From Chrysosporum bergii ANA360D (GTDB lineage: Bacteria; Cyanobacteriota; Cyanobacteriia; Cyanobacteriales; Nostocaceae): a stretch of 62,554 bases of DNA. Every line of letters begins with the position of its first letter. Within the stretch, counting starts at the first letter, position 1. The DNA lies in the NCBI RefSeq assembly GCF_029891735.1, contig NZ_JANQDH010000024.1:1-62554 (forward strand). The letters run 5' to 3'. This document shows positions 1 through 8,450 of the stretch, one piece after another. The translations under genes and the position numbers were made by a program. The notes beneath the pieces are model-generated. The model ran no database searches. It was given only the letters and a program-made list of their open reading frames with translations, and was not told the DNA's origin.

Positions 1-1
1 T

Positions 2-121
2 CCATTTAACTTTTTGGTTAACTTGATGGCTGGTTTAGCCGCTTACACCTATTTGCCCAAAAAACCTTCCATTGATATTTACCCAAAAGATTTGCCTGCT
101 CTACCTCCTGCCATTTTTTAG
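2..121 (+). CDS. 3' end of an unidentified protein, partial
   Basis: An open frame runs in from the left edge and stops at TAG 119-121, giving 39 residues that end in KDLPALPPAIF. The visible part has a short hydrophobic stretch (NLMAGLAAYTYLP) followed by a Pro/Lys-rich tail, so it may be the end of a small membrane protein. The frame differs from that of the following MFS gene and lies just upstream of it, so the two may be co-transcribed. I do not recognise the family. Coding status rests only on the open frame and plausible composition. Confidence 0.45.
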   Translation, partial: PFNFLVNLMAGLAAYTYLPKKPSIDIYPKDLPALPPAIF

Positions 122-161
122 TTCCGTCGAACTCACGTTAAAACAAGTCAACCTCATCACT

Positions 162-1526
162 ATGTTTCGGTTGGGTTTGTTTCAAATGGGACTGAGTATG
201 ATGTCTATCTTGATTCTGGGAGTCCTGAACAGAGTCATGATTCAAGAAATAGCAATTCCAGCCACATTGGTGTCCCTGGTGCTAGCACTACCTGCTTTTG
301 TTTCACCCGCCCGGATTTGGTTTGGTCAAATGTCAGACCTAAAACCCATCTGGGGTTATCATCGTACAGCTTACGTTTGGGCGGGAGCAGCAGTATTTAC
401 CATGGCTTCGTTTTTAGCAATACAAATACTGTGGCAATTAAATTTAGCAGCTAACAGCAACAATGGCTGGGTATGGACAAACCAAACCATCGGGTGGATG
501 GTATTACTATCTTTGGTCTTTGCCATATATGGTTTAGCAATCTGTGCTAGTAGCACTGCTTTTGCTGCTTTATTAGTTGACATATCCCAAGAAAATAACC
601 GTTCTCAAATCGTCGGGGTTGTCTGGTCAATGCTGATGGTGGGGATTATTGTGGGAGCAGTAATTAGTTCTAGTTTGCTTAAACAGTTAACTCCAGAAGG
701 AACTATAGAAAATTTGCAAGCAGCAGTCAACAGATTGTTTTTCATTGTTCCGGCTATTGTGTTTGGTCTGGCAATTATTGCTACGTTAGGGGTAGAAAAA
801 AAATATTCCCAATATTCCAGCCGTTCCACTACAGAGAATCGAGAAGATAGCGTTGGTGTGGGTAGGGCTTGGAAAATTTTGACGGCTAGTCGGCAAACAG
901 GTTTATTTTTTACATTTTTGCTGGTAATGACCATCAGCTTATTTATGCAAGACCCGGTTTTAGAACCCTATGCAGGTCAGGTGTTTAATATGCCTTTGGC
1001 AGAAAGCACCAGATTGAATATTTTTTACGGCATGGGTATCTTGATAGCCTACGGTGTGACTGGTTTCTTCATTGTACCCCGTTTGGGTAAACGCAGAACC
1101 GCACGCCTAGGCTGTGTATTAGTGGCAATCTGTGCAATTTTGCTGGGTCTATCAGGATTTACAGCTAATCCAGCTTTTCTTAAGTTCAGTTTGTTGTTGT
1201 TTGGTTTGGCTACTGGTTTCTTAACTACCGCAGCTGTTAGTTTAATGTTAGACCTCACCGCTGCTGAAGCCGCAGGTACTTTTATTGGGGCTTGGGGATT
1301 AGCTCAGTCTGTCTCTAGGGGAATCGCTGTAGTTATAGGTGGTACGATTTTAGATGTTGGTCGTAATTTTCTACCTAGTTTAGAGCTAGCTTATGGAATG
1401 GTGTTCTTTCTAGAAGCTGTGGGTATGGTAATCTCCATTTGGTTCCTCAACCGAGTCAATGTCAGAGAATTTCAAACCAGCGCCACACAGGCGATCGCCT
1501 CTGTTTTACAAAGTGATTTAGACTAA
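162..1526 (+). CDS. PucC-like (BCD family) MFS transporter
   Basis: A twelve-helix-type membrane protein of the major facilitator superfamily, most like the PucC/LhaA/BCD branch associated with (bacterio)chlorophyll-protein assembly. Family-like features are FRLGLFQMG near the N-terminus, GVLNRVMIQE in the first helix, the loop RIWFGQMSDLKP, and late Gly-rich helices (GAWGLAQSVSRG). I place the start at ATG 162 (455 aa). The frame stays open to TTG 72, and the residues just before 162 (VNLIT) look family-like, so the real start may be a non-ATG codon between 72 and 162, overlapping the upstream partial gene. Neighbouring chlG fits a pigment role. Substrate is unknown. Confidence 0.8.
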   Translation: MFRLGLFQMGLSMMSILILGVLNRVMIQEIAIPATLVSLVLALPAFVSPARIWFGQMSDLKPIWGYHRTAYVWAGAAVFTMASFLAIQILWQLNLAANSNNGWVWTNQTIGWMVLLSLVFAIYGLAICASSTAFAALLVDISQENNRSQIVGVVWSMLMVGIIVGAVISSSLLKQLTPEGTIENLQAAVNRLFFIVPAIVFGLAIIATLGVEKKYSQYSSRSTTENREDSVGVGRAWKILTASRQTGLFFTFLLVMTISLFMQDPVLEPYAGQVFNMPLAESTRLNIFYGMGILIAYGVTGFFIVPRLGKRRTARLGCVLVAICAILLGLSGFTANPAFLKFSLLLFGLATGFLTTAAVSLMLDLTAAEAAGTFIGAWGLAQSVSRGIAVVIGGTILDVGRNFLPSLELAYGMVFFLEAVGMVISIWFLNRVNVREFQTSATQAIASVLQSDLD

Positions 1527-1581
1527 TATTATTGATTGACTTGATTTTATTGGCTCAGGAACGCCTTTGTTGAATTAACTC

Positions 1582-2388
1582 ATGAATGATTTTTGGACAA
1601 CAATTCTCCACTTTGCCCAAACTACCACTACCGCAGTGGGAAAGCAACTTATGCAAGACTTTGGGCGAGTGCAGGCTTCCCAAAAAGCTGACGGTAGTTT
1701 AGTTACCCAAGCCGATAAATGGGCAGATCAGGAAATTTGTCAGTCCATCGCTGCTCATTTTCCCGATCATGGCATTTTAAGCGAAGAAAGCAACAAGGTT
1801 TTTCCGGGTACAGAGTGGTGCTGGGTCATAGATCCTTTAGATGGTACCACTAACTTTACTAGGGGTATTCCCATTTGGTCAATTTCTCTGGGTTTGCTGT
1901 ATAAAGGCTCGCCTGTATTTGGTTATGTTTACTTACCACCCCTAAATCAATGTTTTCACGGTTTCTGGCCTGGTTCATCAGGTTTGACAACACCTCCAGG
2001 AGCATTTCTTAACCACCACCCCATCCACAGCAGTGGTGATTCTCCTAGCAAAAATCACTTTTTTAACCTCTGTTCCCGTAGCACTTCACTGATTCAAACA
2101 GGCTTTCCCTGTAAAATTCGGATGTTAGGTGTGGCTAGCTATAATTTTCTGGCAGTTGCGGCAGGAGCAGCGTTAGGTGGCATTGAAGCTACACCTAAAG
2201 TTTGGGACATAGCGGGGGCTTGGGTGATTGTTCAGGCAGCTGGTGGTAGTTGGATATCTCTTCAAGATCAACCATTTCCCTTATTATCAGCGACAGATTA
2301 TAGCGATCGCTCTTTCCCCACTTTTGTTGTCAGTCGTGGGGAGTTAGTGCCAGTATTTACACCGTTTATTGAAAGTTTAAAAATTTAA
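1582..2388 (+). CDS. inositol monophosphatase family protein
   Basis: A 268-residue soluble phosphatase of the lithium-sensitive IMPase/SuhB/FBPase superfamily, which uses Mg2+ to hydrolyse phosphomonoesters such as inositol phosphate or histidinol phosphate. The metal motifs are visible: the SEES Glu pair at about residues 68-69, DPLDGTTNF at 84-92 with both metal-binding Asp residues, and WDIAGAW at 208-214. Length is normal for the family. The gene lies 55 bp after the MFS gene on the same strand and is followed by a candidate terminator, so the two may form a short operon. The exact substrate cannot be read from sequence. Confidence 0.85.
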   Translation: MNDFWTTILHFAQTTTTAVGKQLMQDFGRVQASQKADGSLVTQADKWADQEICQSIAAHFPDHGILSEESNKVFPGTEWCWVIDPLDGTTNFTRGIPIWSISLGLLYKGSPVFGYVYLPPLNQCFHGFWPGSSGLTTPPGAFLNHHPIHSSGDSPSKNHFFNLCSRSTSLIQTGFPCKIRMLGVASYNFLAVAAGAALGGIEATPKVWDIAGAWVIVQAAGGSWISLQDQPFPLLSATDYSDRSFPTFVVSRGELVPVFTPFIESLKI

Positions 2389-2389
2389 C

Positions 2390-2415
2390 GAGTAAAAGCC
2401 ATGTTTTTTTTACTC
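2390..2415. terminator. candidate bidirectional terminator
   Basis: An 8-bp inverted repeat (GAGTAAAA ... TTTTACTC) around a T-rich loop sits between the convergent phosphatase gene (+) and the small Cys-motif gene (-). Its position immediately after the phosphatase stop suits a shared terminator. It is an AT-rich stem, so only moderately convincing. Confidence 0.45.
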
Positions 2416-2420
2416 CCCTT

Positions 2421-2708
2421 CTAATAAAGCATAGGATTGGTCTTTGGTTGGTAGTCAGAACAATCAATAGCTTCTTCTGTGTTGGCAGTAGATGGGTGTA
2501 CGGTACATTTTAAACGGTAATTGTCCGTAAAAAACTGGCAATTAGCACAGGGAATTTGGTGCATTTGTTTGGCTGTGGTCACAGTGTCTCGAGCTGCAGC
2601 CCACAGACTCCAACCACAGAGAACAATTACAGTCCAAGCAGTGACAAAGCAAAAGGGGACTAATAATGTTTGCATCCCACGAATCAAAAAGCCTACTAAT
2701 TCTAACAC
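2421..2708 (-). CDS. small membrane protein with Cys motif, hypothetical
   Basis: A 95-residue protein with one long hydrophobic stretch at about residues 12-38 (LLVPFCFVTAWTVIVLCGW) followed by a polar tail carrying CANC, a further Cys in LKCTVH and Cys in DCSDY. The spaced cysteines suggest a metal- or redox-linked tail on a single-pass anchor. The frame opens at a GTG. Codon use and the clean membrane/tail layout support real coding, and similar short proteins are common in cyanobacteria. I cannot name a function. It is convergent with the phosphatase gene. Confidence 0.6.
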   Translation of the reverse strand: MLELVGFLIRGMQTLLVPFCFVTAWTVIVLCGWSLWAAARDTVTTAKQMHQIPCANCQFFTDNYRLKCTVHPSTANTEEAIDCSDYQPKTNPMLY

Positions 2709-2802
2709 GGTAAGTCCTGATCAAAACTGAGAGTCAGAAGTATCTTAACTCCTAACTCCTCATTCTTTACTTCTGACTACAGAGATAAAAATAAAATCAA
2801 AA

Positions 2803-2838
2803 TTGACATACTCACCGACCTTCTGGTGAGTATGTCAA
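2803..2838. repeat. perfect 14-bp inverted repeat, IS605-end-like
   Basis: TTGACATACTCACC is followed after 8 bases by its exact reverse complement. The TTGACA-TACTC start matches the subterminal hairpins of cyanobacterial IS200/IS605 elements, variants of which occur again near 5572, 22832, 30827 and 41197. No transposase gene is attached. Bases 2839-3007 hold no recognisable gene. It could act as a terminator instead. Confidence 0.55.
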
Positions 2839-3007
2839 AGTCACGCCTCGCCTGCTTAAAGTCGTGCGGATGCCCCCTGTTGGTATATCAAAAATGGCAG
2901 GCTATAGAAACCAAAAAAAGTTGTCCTAGAAGGACGAGCTTCTAATCCCATTGTATTGGTCAAAACTGAACAGCTTACACTCTTCCCAATGACCAATGAC
3001 CGTCTAG

Positions 3008-4045
3008 TTAAATACCAGCATGACCCATCCCTATACCAGCCACCAGCATCCCCAACACCAAAAATGGTTGGGCGCTGGCTTGGTATTTTACATCATTTTT
3101 CAGGGGGTCACGCAGGAAATACATATCCTGAAAAGTTATTTGTGGGATGATTAATAACAGCAAAATAGCTGCATATAAGTTTTCGTGAATAGTGATGAGA
3201 TAAACTGCAATCACTGCTTGAAATAGATCAATCATAATGGCACACACCCAAGCAGCTGTGGTGACACCAAACATCACAGGTAGTGATTTTAATCCGAATT
3301 GGCGATCGCCTTCAACACTTTTAAAATCATTAACAATGGCAATACCCAAACCAGCCAAGCTGTACACCACAGTAATCACAACTACTTTCCAATTGAGTTC
3401 GCCAAACAAAGCATGACCAGTACACCAGGGAAAAGCCATATAGCTGGCACCAAGGGCATAACCTCCTAACCAACCGTTTTGTTTCAGCTTTAATGGCGGA
3501 GCAGAGTAAATGTAGGCAATAAACGAACCGAGTACAGCTATAGTTGTGATAGTGGGAAACTCATTACCTGCCCAGACATCTAGTATAAAAGCCAGAGCAT
3601 TTCCTGAGATTAATAATACCCAAATTTGTGTAATTACTTGCGGTAAGGGTATAGCACCAGAAGGAATTGGGCGATAAGGTTCATTGACCGCATCAATTTC
3701 CCGGTCATAGTATTCATTTAAAGTTTGGGTATAACCTGCCAGTAAAGGACCAGAAAGCAACATACAAGTTGCCGACTGCAAAACATTTTCCCAAGTCCAG
3801 GTATAATTACCCGAAGAAGCCGCACCACAAACTACCCCCCAAATCAAAGGAATCCAGGTAATGGGCTTCATCAATTGCAAGCGGATTTTCCAGATAGATT
3901 TTTCCCCTGGTGCTGCGCCTTTCATGCCTAGTAACTGCCGAGTTTTAGCGCTGCGATCTGCACCTGCTGTAATTTCCTCGGCTGGAACTGAAGCCATGGC
4001 TTCTGCTGGTTGGGAATTAGGTTTAATAGGGGTTGATTCTGACAT
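3008..4045 (-). CDS. chlG: chlorophyll a synthase ChlG
   Basis: A UbiA-superfamily membrane prenyltransferase that esterifies chlorophyllide a with phytyl or geranylgeranyl diphosphate, the last step of chlorophyll a synthesis in the thylakoid membrane. The first Asp-rich motif NEYYDREIDAVNEPYRP lies at about residues 110-126 (Asp114, Asp118) and the second, NDFKSVEGDR, at 239-248. These match ChlG/BchG rather than quinone prenyltransferases. About eight to nine hydrophobic segments follow a polar N-terminal extension of about 45 residues. Length (345 aa) is typical. The ArsA-like gene lies 92 bp upstream on the same strand, so joint transcription is possible. Confidence 0.93.
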   Translation of the reverse strand: MSESTPIKPNSQPAEAMASVPAEEITAGADRSAKTRQLLGMKGAAPGEKSIWKIRLQLMKPITWIPLIWGVVCGAASSGNYTWTWENVLQSATCMLLSGPLLAGYTQTLNEYYDREIDAVNEPYRPIPSGAIPLPQVITQIWVLLISGNALAFILDVWAGNEFPTITTIAVLGSFIAYIYSAPPLKLKQNGWLGGYALGASYMAFPWCTGHALFGELNWKVVVITVVYSLAGLGIAIVNDFKSVEGDRQFGLKSLPVMFGVTTAAWVCAIMIDLFQAVIAVYLITIHENLYAAILLLLIIPQITFQDMYFLRDPLKNDVKYQASAQPFLVLGMLVAGIGMGHAGI

Positions 4046-4137
4046 CAGACTTAGTTAGGAATGAGTAGTGAAGAATAAGGGATAGGAAATGGGAAAAAAA
4101 TTGTTTTTACCACTACCCCATCCCCAGTACACAATTC

Positions 4138-5238
4138 TTAAAAAGAAATTATCAAATAGTTATTTTGAAATTTGGCTCCAGTAACCTGTCTACCAGTTAG
4201 TGCCGGAGGTAGGAAGAGATTACGCCGATGGTCTCCTGCTTCTACTGTAACTTCTGGTCCATATTGGGTAAGTTTGACCTGCTTTTTATCAAATCCAGGT
4301 AAAAATAAGCGTACCTGACGGTTGTGGATGTCAATTTCAATTGGTTTAGGAGCTTGTATTGCTTGTTCTACAAAATTGGGTAGAGCATCCGTCAAAGCTT
4401 GCCATTCTCCCCTGGGAGACTCAGGAACCACACTCACAGGAAGAGGTGTAAATTCTTCTCTCAAGTTGACATTTGGATCAGGGGATACCAAAATCACACC
4501 ACCAACGGTTAAACCAATTTGTTGAGCGCTACCCCATAAATAACGAGAAGTTGCTACTTGTAGGGGGTCTGGTGTACTCACCAAAAAAGCGGCAATGCGT
4601 TGAGGATCTGCCAGGGCTGCTTTCCCCTTGTCCAAAAAATTATTAACTTGGTTGGTGGGTAGAGCGAAGTTATCTGCTGTCCAGTTGACATTAAAAAAGC
4701 TGGTAATTAGCGGCTGAATTAAAGGCGATTCCGCAATAGTTTTGCCCAAATCAGAGTTGATGAATAATTGCTGAAATCGCCGCACATACCAACTAAGAGA
4801 TTCCGGCATCCCCAACATTCGCAAAGTAAAAGAATCACCAGTGCCATCATAGATGATCGCGTCATATTTGCCACTGGCATCATATTCGCGGATAGCATTC
4901 AAGGCCAGAGCGCTGTCCATCCCTGGTAATACTACCAGTTCTTGACCATAAACATCTTTGAAAATAGGCGTGCGGAGGTATTGCTCCTCCAGTTTTTTCG
5001 CTTCTTCCCAGATGCGTTCTAGCAACACAGAAGATTGAAATTGTATAGCCTGCAAATTAGGAGCAATTTCCTGGGGGTCAGAAGTCAGGGGCTGATCCAG
5101 TAACATGGGTAAAACTGGTTCTGCTAACCCTGCTAGAAGTACACGCTTGCCTTGGCTTGCCAATAACTTGGCTGCGGCGATGGCAATTTTAGTCCGATCT
5201 ACACCGCCCTTGCCCAAAAATGTCAATATCAGGGACAT
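4138..5238 (-). CDS. ArsA/Get3-like ATPase with altered P-loop
   Basis: A 366-residue soluble ATPase-like protein of the SIMIBI (ArsA/Get3/MinD) class. ATG 5238 gives MSLILTFLGKGGVDRT, placing the deviant Walker A directly at the N-terminus as the family expects, whereas the open frame continues to 5271 through a less likely start. The canonical GKGGxGKT is changed to GKGGVDRT: the first Lys is kept, but the second Gly-Lys is Asp-Arg. The C-terminal ~75 residues (from PKPIEIDIHNRQVRLFLPG) look like an alpha-crystallin/Hsp20-type beta sandwich, as in some bacterial ArsA homologues. Nearness to chlG suggests a role in membrane-protein or pigment handling. No arsenic genes are nearby. Confidence 0.75.
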   Translation of the reverse strand: MSLILTFLGKGGVDRTKIAIAAAKLLASQGKRVLLAGLAEPVLPMLLDQPLTSDPQEIAPNLQAIQFQSSVLLERIWEEAKKLEEQYLRTPIFKDVYGQELVVLPGMDSALALNAIREYDASGKYDAIIYDGTGDSFTLRMLGMPESLSWYVRRFQQLFINSDLGKTIAESPLIQPLITSFFNVNWTADNFALPTNQVNNFLDKGKAALADPQRIAAFLVSTPDPLQVATSRYLWGSAQQIGLTVGGVILVSPDPNVNLREEFTPLPVSVVPESPRGEWQALTDALPNFVEQAIQAPKPIEIDIHNRQVRLFLPGFDKKQVKLTQYGPEVTVEAGDHRRNLFLPPALTGRQVTGAKFQNNYLIISF

Positions 5239-5301
5239 TGGTTGATTCTCAATTAGCGCCAATCTGTTCAACTCTAACTTAGCACTGTGGGGTTTGATCT
5301 A

Positions 5302-5493
5302 TTACACTGGTTTTATTTCATCTTCAAAAAACCAAGTGGAAGAATTATCATCAAAGAGTACCACCACACCAATTCCCCGACCATCGGTAACCTTGTACTC
5401 CTGAATAATGCCTATTTGTCCAAGTTTTTTGGCAATAGCGCCCGACACGCGATCGCGCAGACGAAAAACTTTAACCTTTTGTCCTATTTCCAT
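5302..5493 (-). CDS. petP: PetP-like cytochrome b6f small subunit (DUF2862)
   Basis: A 63-residue SH3-like protein beginning MEIGQKVKVFRLRDRVS and ending SSTWFFEDEIKPV. This matches the small cyanobacterial PetP/DUF2862 family, a soluble cytoplasmic-side subunit that binds cytochrome b6f and influences electron flow. The length and the two ends fit the family as I remember it. It lies upstream of the ArsA-like and chlG genes on the same strand, 63 bp before the ATPase start, so all three may be co-transcribed. Confidence 0.72.
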   Translation of the reverse strand: MEIGQKVKVFRLRDRVSGAIAKKLGQIGIIQEYKVTDGRGIGVVVLFDDNSSTWFFEDEIKPV

Positions 5494-5571
5494 ACTTAGT
5501 CACAATGCAATAAACCAAATCTCAGTTTAGCTGAATCGGTGTCTCTTCGGTTATAGATTTCCAGGATAATC

Positions 5572-5990
5572 TTGACACTCCCCCAGGCTTTAGCCGGGGG
5601 ATTCTTGAGGAGTCCACAAACTGATCTTCAATGGTGCTGGCAAAAACACCCTAGACGCTCGAAACAATTAACAGTACCAAAGGTATTGCTATTGCGCTTA
5701 CTTTTATTTTTTGGTTTTCCGAGCCCATCGCTATACCAGTTAGGTACGCTCAACATCCTGCCATTATTTGCCCTTTAACGATTCCCATCAAATTGGATAT
5801 GTCCGTTGCCGGGATTTCTCCGTACTAGGATGAATCATCACGTAGATGGTTATTCTTACTCGCCTTGTCCATTATACCACTGTGGCTAAAGCCAATCAAT
5901 CGCTTTAATGGGACTAAAGTCGCTATCGACTGATCCCCATGTCTGAAGCCAGGGGCTTGCGTCTCGTTTTATGGTCAACAGACCCAAGTC
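5572..5990. mobile_element. IS200/IS605-type remnant without transposase
   Basis: Starts with TTGACACTCCCCC and a strong hairpin in which CCCCC-A-GGCTTTAGCC-GGGGG pairs around a small loop, the hallmark subterminal palindrome of cyanobacterial IS605/IS1341-group ends. The roughly 420-bp interior contains no open transposase or TnpB frame, only broken fragments. I read it as a decayed or non-autonomous element. The right boundary, near GAAGCCAGGGGCTTGCG at about 5950, is uncertain. It lies between petP and the polysaccharide export genes. Confidence 0.55.
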
Positions 5991-6125
5991 CGACATCCAA
6001 CACTAACTATTAATGCTAACTCAAAAAAAATCATGCAATAGTTAAAACTGAGCCATCAATTAAAAATCAGAAAGTTAAGGAAACCAGTCTACCACCCACA
6101 CACTTGGCTGAATTAGGTAACAGCT

Positions 6126-6486
6126 ATGACTACCACGATCAATTTACTAGACACAAACATTGAATATCGCTGTTACGATGTACGAACAACTAGGTATTGT
6201 AGAATACTGGTTATTCGACCCCAAAGGAGAATGGGTCAACGGCAAATTACAGGGATATCGTTGACAAGATGAAATTTATCAACGCGTCACCAATGGAATA
6301 TCTCAACCTTTACAACTGCGGCTAGATGTAGAGGGGGAACTGTTACGGTTTTATCGCTTGGATACCGGGGCTAAGTTACTTATCCCCACACAAATAGCAG
6401 AATTAGCCCAACAAGAACAGCAACGCGCAGAACGACTGGCGGAGGGCTTGCGAGCTTTAGGTGGTGATCCTGATGGTTTAAGTTAA
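6126..6486 (+). pseudogene. broken Uma2-family nuclease gene
   Basis: ATG 6126 opens MTTTINLLDTNIEYR, a plausible Uma2/DUF820 start, but the frame is then lost. In another frame the C-terminal half appears as YEQLGIVEYWLFDPKGEW, then an in-frame TGA (6262-6264), then QDEIYQRVTNGISQP and a tail ending GGDPDGLS before TAA 6484-6486. The middle of the family, with its catalytic (D/E)xK region, is missing. This indicates an internal deletion, a frameshift and a nonsense mutation. An intact Uma2 gene is present at 45074-45661. Confidence 0.65.
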
Positions 6487-6699
6487 ACGAAAACTCGCTG
6501 TTAATGTGTGTTTCCGTATTCCTCGTTTATGCCCTCAAGTTTTGCCTCAAAGACTTACATAGAATCATCTCACCGCCCAGGTCTAATCTGTGGGTTTTTT
6601 GCTCAAATATTTCTGAAATTGCAGGATCATGAGCAAATTATTCTGGAATAGTATACAATGTGCGAGTAAGTTGCTTTTGCTGTGTAGTGGTTTTTGAGG
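6487..6699. other. intergenic, no gene seen
   Basis: AT-rich leader of the ABC export genes. It contains a TATACAAT box at 6652-6659 but no well-spaced -35 partner, so I do not call a promoter. No RNA gene or long repeat was recognised. Confidence 0.4.
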
Positions 6700-7506
6700 A
6701 TGACACTCTCACATAAGGATAATTCCAATTTCTTACAAGTGCAACGCTACTGGGAATTATTGCACGTCTTGGTATCGCGGAACCTCAAAGTACGCTACCG
6801 GGGATCTGTTTTAGGTGTATATTGGTCGCTGTTTAATCCATTGATTATGACAGCTTTATATACTGCGATTTTTGGGGCTGCCTTTGCTTCTTATTACGAG
6901 GATTCCATATCTAATTATATGTTGGCCGCGTTTACCGGACTGGTAGTAATTAATTTTTTCTCAGCTTCCACAATGCAAGCGTTGAGTAGTATAGTGGCAA
7001 ATGGATCGCTTTTAAATAAAATTGAATTACCAATCAGCATTTTTCCAGTATCAATGATTGCGGCCAATGTATTTCAGTTTGCCATTGGTGTGTTACCCTT
7101 ACTGGCAGTTATGACTTTTATTAATTCTCAGAGTTTAGTAAATGTCCTAGCTCTGGTGCTACCAATGTTAGCTCTAGTTTTGGTTTGTACAGGAATTGGT
7201 TTTTTAGTTAGTGCCTTGTATGTGTTTTTTAGAGATTTACCTTATTTTTATGAGTTAGTTGTATTCGTCTTGTGGATTAGCAGTCCTATATTTTATCCTG
7301 CGGCTATTGTGCCCAAGACAGTCAAACCTTTTTTATCTTTAAATCCTTTATCTCCAATTATTGAAAGTTTGCGTCAGATTTCATTATCAGGGACAATGCC
7401 AGATTTAAATTTATTTTGGGGTGCTTTGCTTAGTGGTATGATTATCCTCACCATAGGATGGGCTAGTTTTCGGTTGTGGCGAGATAAATTTATGGATTTG
7501 CTGTAA
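6700..7506 (+). CDS. ABC-2 polysaccharide export permease (Wzm/TagG type)
   Basis: An inner-membrane permease of the ABC-2 family that exports lipid-linked O-antigen- or teichoic-type polymers. It carries the characteristic N-terminal RNLKVRYRGSVLGVYWS segment, six hydrophobic helices and SALYVFFRDLPYFYE with SSPIFYP in the second half. ATG 6700 (268 aa) is preferred over the in-frame TTG 6694. Its stop TAA is followed at once by the ATG of the ATPase gene, which implies translational coupling. With the next gene it would form a Wzm2-Wzt2 transporter for the glycan made by the downstream glycosyltransferases. Confidence 0.88.
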   Translation: MTLSHKDNSNFLQVQRYWELLHVLVSRNLKVRYRGSVLGVYWSLFNPLIMTALYTAIFGAAFASYYEDSISNYMLAAFTGLVVINFFSASTMQALSSIVANGSLLNKIELPISIFPVSMIAANVFQFAIGVLPLLAVMTFINSQSLVNVLALVLPMLALVLVCTGIGFLVSALYVFFRDLPYFYELVVFVLWISSPIFYPAAIVPKTVKPFLSLNPLSPIIESLRQISLSGTMPDLNLFWGALLSGMIILTIGWASFRLWRDKFMDLL

Positions 7507-8238
7507 ATGGAAGTAATTCGTCTAGATCAAGTAACCCTCTGGCGACGCACTCAAGAAGAGTTTTCTTATGACCTCAAGAAAACTTTGTTATCTTTTATGG
7601 AAGGCAAATATCGCCAACCACCAAAGAAGTTAGTACTTGACACAATTGATTTAGTAGTTGAAAAAGGCGAAAAACTAGGTGTTATCGGAGCAAACGGATC
7701 TGGTAAATCAACACTTTTAAAAATAATCTCTGGGATTCTTAAGCCAACTACTGGAAGCGTGAGGTTACGTGGTAAAATTGCTCCTTTGATTGAATTAGGA
7801 GCAGGTTTTGATCCAGAAATTTCCGTGATAGACAATATTATGTTATACGGGGTAATGTTGGGTTTTTCTAGAAATGAAATGAGAGGGAGAACCCAGTCAA
7901 TTTTGGAATTTGCAGAATTACAGGAATATGCGTTGGTTCCTGTTAAAGGACTTTCTTCTGGTATGGTGGCAAGGCTCGGGTTTGCCATTGCCACGGACGT
8001 ACAGCCTGATATTTTGATATTAGATGAGGTATTGTCAGTTGGAGATGAGAGTTTTAAAAACAAGTGTGAGCAAAGAATTGGGAAATTTTGGGATCATAAT
8101 GCCACGGTTTTAGTAGTATCTCATGATTTGAAGTTTATTAGAAAATCATGCATTCGCGCAGTTTGGTTAGATCAAGGGCAAATACGTTTTTTGGGCAATG
8201 CCGCAGAGGCTGTAGATTGCTACTTAAACTCATTATAG
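7507..8238 (+). CDS. ABC polysaccharide export ATPase (Wzt/TagH type)
   Basis: The 243-residue ATP-binding partner of the permease. It has Walker A GANGSGKST at about residues 61-69, the signature LSSGM at 149-153 and Walker B ILILDE at 169-174, followed by SVGDESF, typical of the KpsT/TagH/Wzt branch. The protein ends soon after the nucleotide-binding domain, so it lacks the C-terminal carbohydrate-binding domain that makes some Wzt proteins selective for capped O-antigens. Export should therefore not need recognition of a terminal sugar cap. It directly abuts the permease. Confidence 0.88.
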   Translation: MEVIRLDQVTLWRRTQEEFSYDLKKTLLSFMEGKYRQPPKKLVLDTIDLVVEKGEKLGVIGANGSGKSTLLKIISGILKPTTGSVRLRGKIAPLIELGAGFDPEISVIDNIMLYGVMLGFSRNEMRGRTQSILEFAELQEYALVPVKGLSSGMVARLGFAIATDVQPDILILDEVLSVGDESFKNKCEQRIGKFWDHNATVLVVSHDLKFIRKSCIRAVWLDQGQIRFLGNAAEAVDCYLNSL

Positions 8239-8450
8239 CCAATTTTGCCCACGTGAGGTACATCCTTATGGGGCAAGATGTATTAAGCAGCGAGCAGGAT
8301 TAACCCACTACAAGACGAGCATTTACATTTGTATCTCACGGATTTAAGAAATGCTATAAATGAAATTTAAAAACTATAACTGATCAATTTGTGCTGTTCC
8401 CAGGTTGAGAATTGACTTATACAAAAACTTTATTTTTTGGGGGTAAGAGA

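Noticed and set aside
371-1258. Minus-strand open frames inside the PucC-like gene
   Set aside because: They lie antisense to a clear membrane-protein gene, lack ribosome sites and show no family features.
5572-5778. 68-codon plus-strand frame in the IS605 relic
   Set aside because: It begins inside the element's terminal hairpin and has no family resemblance or ribosome site.
6648-6660. TATACAAT box upstream of the Wzm-type gene as a promoter
   Set aside because: The only -35-like hexamer (TTGCAG at 6619) is 27 bases away, outside the usual spacing.
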